NCBI GenBank assembly: GCA_018664265.1
Contig: JABJOR010000431.1
Coordinates: 1-7,446 of the forward strand
Reading direction: 5' to 3'
From: Rhodospirillales bacterium
Lineage (GTDB): Bacteria; Pseudomonadota; Alphaproteobacteria; Rhodospirillales; Casp-alpha2
Length of the DNA: 7,446 nt
Part shown: positions 6,556 to 7,446 of the stretch, piece by piece
Layout of the letters: each line of letters starts with the position of its first letter
Position numbering within the stretch: position 1 is the first letter of the stretch
Program-made: the position numbers and the translations under genes
Notes under the pieces: model-generated
Seen by the model: only the letters and a program-made list of their open reading frames with translations
Told to the model about the DNA's origin: nothing
Database searches by the model: none

Positions 6556-6781
6556 TGTCTTGCTACTCCTGATGCTTTGATACAAGTCTGCCAGCCAAGC
6601 GCATGCGCCAGCAAGCAAGCAAGTATTTTCCAATGTTCCTACAGATTTTATATTCAAGTTTACAAATGAGTACGATAACACTCAATTTCACTAATAAAGT
6701 TATTCTTTTTTAGAAGCAATGTTATTTTTTAGAGTCCCTAAAGATATATAAAAATAAACAAGATAATAAGGCAACCGATTA
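6556..6781. other. Spacer/leader between the dehydrogenase and the chemoreceptor
   Basis: It holds the chemoreceptor promoter region. Visible elements are a perfect palindrome GCGCATGCGC (6599-6608), an AAGC tandem run (about 6610-6623), and a TGAGT/ACTCA inverted repeat (6667-6671, 6680-6684). A possible sigma-70 pair on the minus strand is TTGAGT, 17 bases, TAAACT (about 6659-6687), matching consensus at four of six positions each. No flagellar sigma-28 or sigma-54 site was convincing. The short stem TTTAG/CTAAA (about 6730-6744) lacks a T-run on the transcribed side. Confidence 0.35.
6566..6570 (-). promoter_or_regulatory. Shine-Dalgarno site that sets the chemoreceptor start
   Basis: AGGAG lies ten bases before the ATG at 6555, while the upstream GTG at 6681 has none. 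This makes the 600-residue form, with TM1 close to the N-terminus, the better choice over the 642-residue open frame. Confidence 0.75.
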
Positions 6782-7446
6782 TTAAACGTTTGCTCCCTGA
6801 ATAGCCTCACAGACTGCATCGGTAACTTCGCGGGTTGTGGCTGTGCCACCAAGGTCAGCCGGGCGTACGTTGCCTGCACCAGTGACCCGTTCAATGGCAT
6901 CCATTAACTGTCTTGCCGCATTTTTTTCACCCAGATGGCTCAGCATCATGGAGGCAGACCAGAAAGCCCCGATCGGGTTGGCTATACCTTTACCCATGAT
7001 GTCGAATGCCGATCCGTGGATAGGCTCAAACATGGAAGGAAATGTGCCCGACGGGTTGAGGTTGGCAGTCGGGGCAATGCCCATACTGCCGCTCAGGGCT
7101 GCCGCCAAATCGCTCAATACATCGGCGTGCAGGTTGGTTGCGACGACTGTGTCTATGGACTTTGGATCAAGCACCATGCGAGTTGTCATGGCGTCTACCA
7201 GCATTTTATCCGTGGTAACGTCAGGGTAGTCGCCTTTAATAGCATCAAACACGACGTCCCACATGACCATTCCATGGCGCTGGGCATTGGATTTGGTGAC
7301 CAGTGTCAAAAGCTTTCGCGGGCGCGAGCGGGCCAGTTCCAGTGCAAAGCGCTGGACACGCTCAACACCTGCGCGGGTGAATACGGATACATCCATGCCA
7401 ACCTCTTCCGGCAGGCCCTGATGAACGCGCCCCCGCTTCCAGCATA
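6782..7446 (-). CDS. Tartrate dehydrogenase / D-malate dehydrogenase family enzyme, C-terminal part
   Basis: The start lies beyond the window; about 220 of the usual 350-360 residues are present. The family (with isopropylmalate dehydrogenase) oxidises and decarboxylates 2-hydroxyacids such as tartrate, D-malate or 3-isopropylmalate with NAD and a divalent metal, in the cytoplasm. Visible features are the catalytic lysine in TLVTKSN (codon 7292-7294), metal-binding aspartates in ATNLHADVLSDLA (codons 7121-7123 and 7109-7111), and EPIHGSAFDIMGKGIANP. The aspartate of GSAFDI corresponds to the residue that favours NAD over NADP in isopropylmalate dehydrogenases. The wording around SVFTRAGVERVQRFA and SRPRKLLTLVTKSN fits the tartrate dehydrogenase branch better than LeuB, but substrate is inferred. 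A Met at 7396 could be mistaken for a start; the upstream frame is open and conserved-looking (GRVHQGLPEEVG), so it is internal. Confidence 0.9.
   Translation of the reverse strand, partial: CWKRGRVHQGLPEEVGMDVSVFTRAGVERVQRFALELARSRPRKLLTLVTKSNAQRHGMVMWDVVFDAIKGDYPDVTTDKMLVDAMTTRMVLDPKSIDTVVATNLHADVLSDLAAALSGSMGIAPTANLNPSGTFPSMFEPIHGSAFDIMGKGIANPIGAFWSASMMLSHLGEKNAARQLMDAIERVTGAGNVRPADLGGTATTREVTDAVCEAIQGANV

Noticed and set aside
6728..6745. TTTAG/CTAAA stem as terminator of the dehydrogenase gene
   Set aside because: It has only five A/T-rich pairs and is followed on the transcribed strand by A residues, not a T-run.
6837..7229. Plus-strand open frame of 130 codons
   Set aside because: It is antisense to conserved dehydrogenase active-site motifs.

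Overview
The window (7,446 bp, moderate GC with AT-rich spacers) looks like the end of a contig from an alphaproteobacterium, probably a motile, free-living or marine type. This rests on the gene families seen: a chemoreceptor with a C-terminal PilZ domain, a tartrate-dehydrogenase-type decarboxylating dehydrogenase, an N-methylhydantoinase/oxoprolinase-family protein and a Sel1-repeat protein. I cannot name the genus. Every supported gene is on the minus strand, so the order below follows transcription, from high to low coordinates.

Region by region: (1) 6782-7446 is the C-terminal part of a tartrate dehydrogenase/isopropylmalate dehydrogenase family enzyme; its start lies beyond the window. 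(2) 6556-6781 is a spacer with the chemoreceptor leader. (3) 4753-6555 is a 600-residue methyl-accepting chemotaxis protein with HAMP, coiled-coil signalling domain and a PilZ domain that keeps both c-di-GMP binding motifs. (4) 2635-4677 is an exported 680-residue protein that joins an HExxH zinc-peptidase-like domain to about ten Sel1-like repeats. (5) 2071-2634 appears to be decayed sequence. It contains a histidine-kinase-like C-terminal tail whose stop codon overlaps the next gene's start, a membrane-anchor-like N-terminal fragment with an in-frame TGA, and a strong ribosome binding site in front of the two-codon frame ATG ATA TAA. (6) 1673-2074 is a single-domain response regulator, apparently orphaned from that kinase. 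(7) 1430-1672 is an AT-rich spacer. (8) 1112-1429 is a small charged protein of unknown function. (9) 1-1015 is the N-terminal part of a hydantoinase/oxoprolinase family protein, preceded by a 28-bp dyad.

The first 153 bases form a nearly perfect giant hairpin (71-bp arms, 6-base loop) inside the conserved coding sequence of the hydantoinase gene. This is most simply a fold-back artefact at the contig end. Only bases from about 77 onward should be trusted as genomic.

Functionally the window is a sensory block (c-di-GMP-responsive chemoreceptor, envelope Sel1/metallopeptidase protein, orphan receiver) between two catabolic genes. The items most worth a second look are the metallopeptidase-Sel1 fusion and the decayed kinase next to an intact response regulator. 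No complete new multi-gene system is evident.
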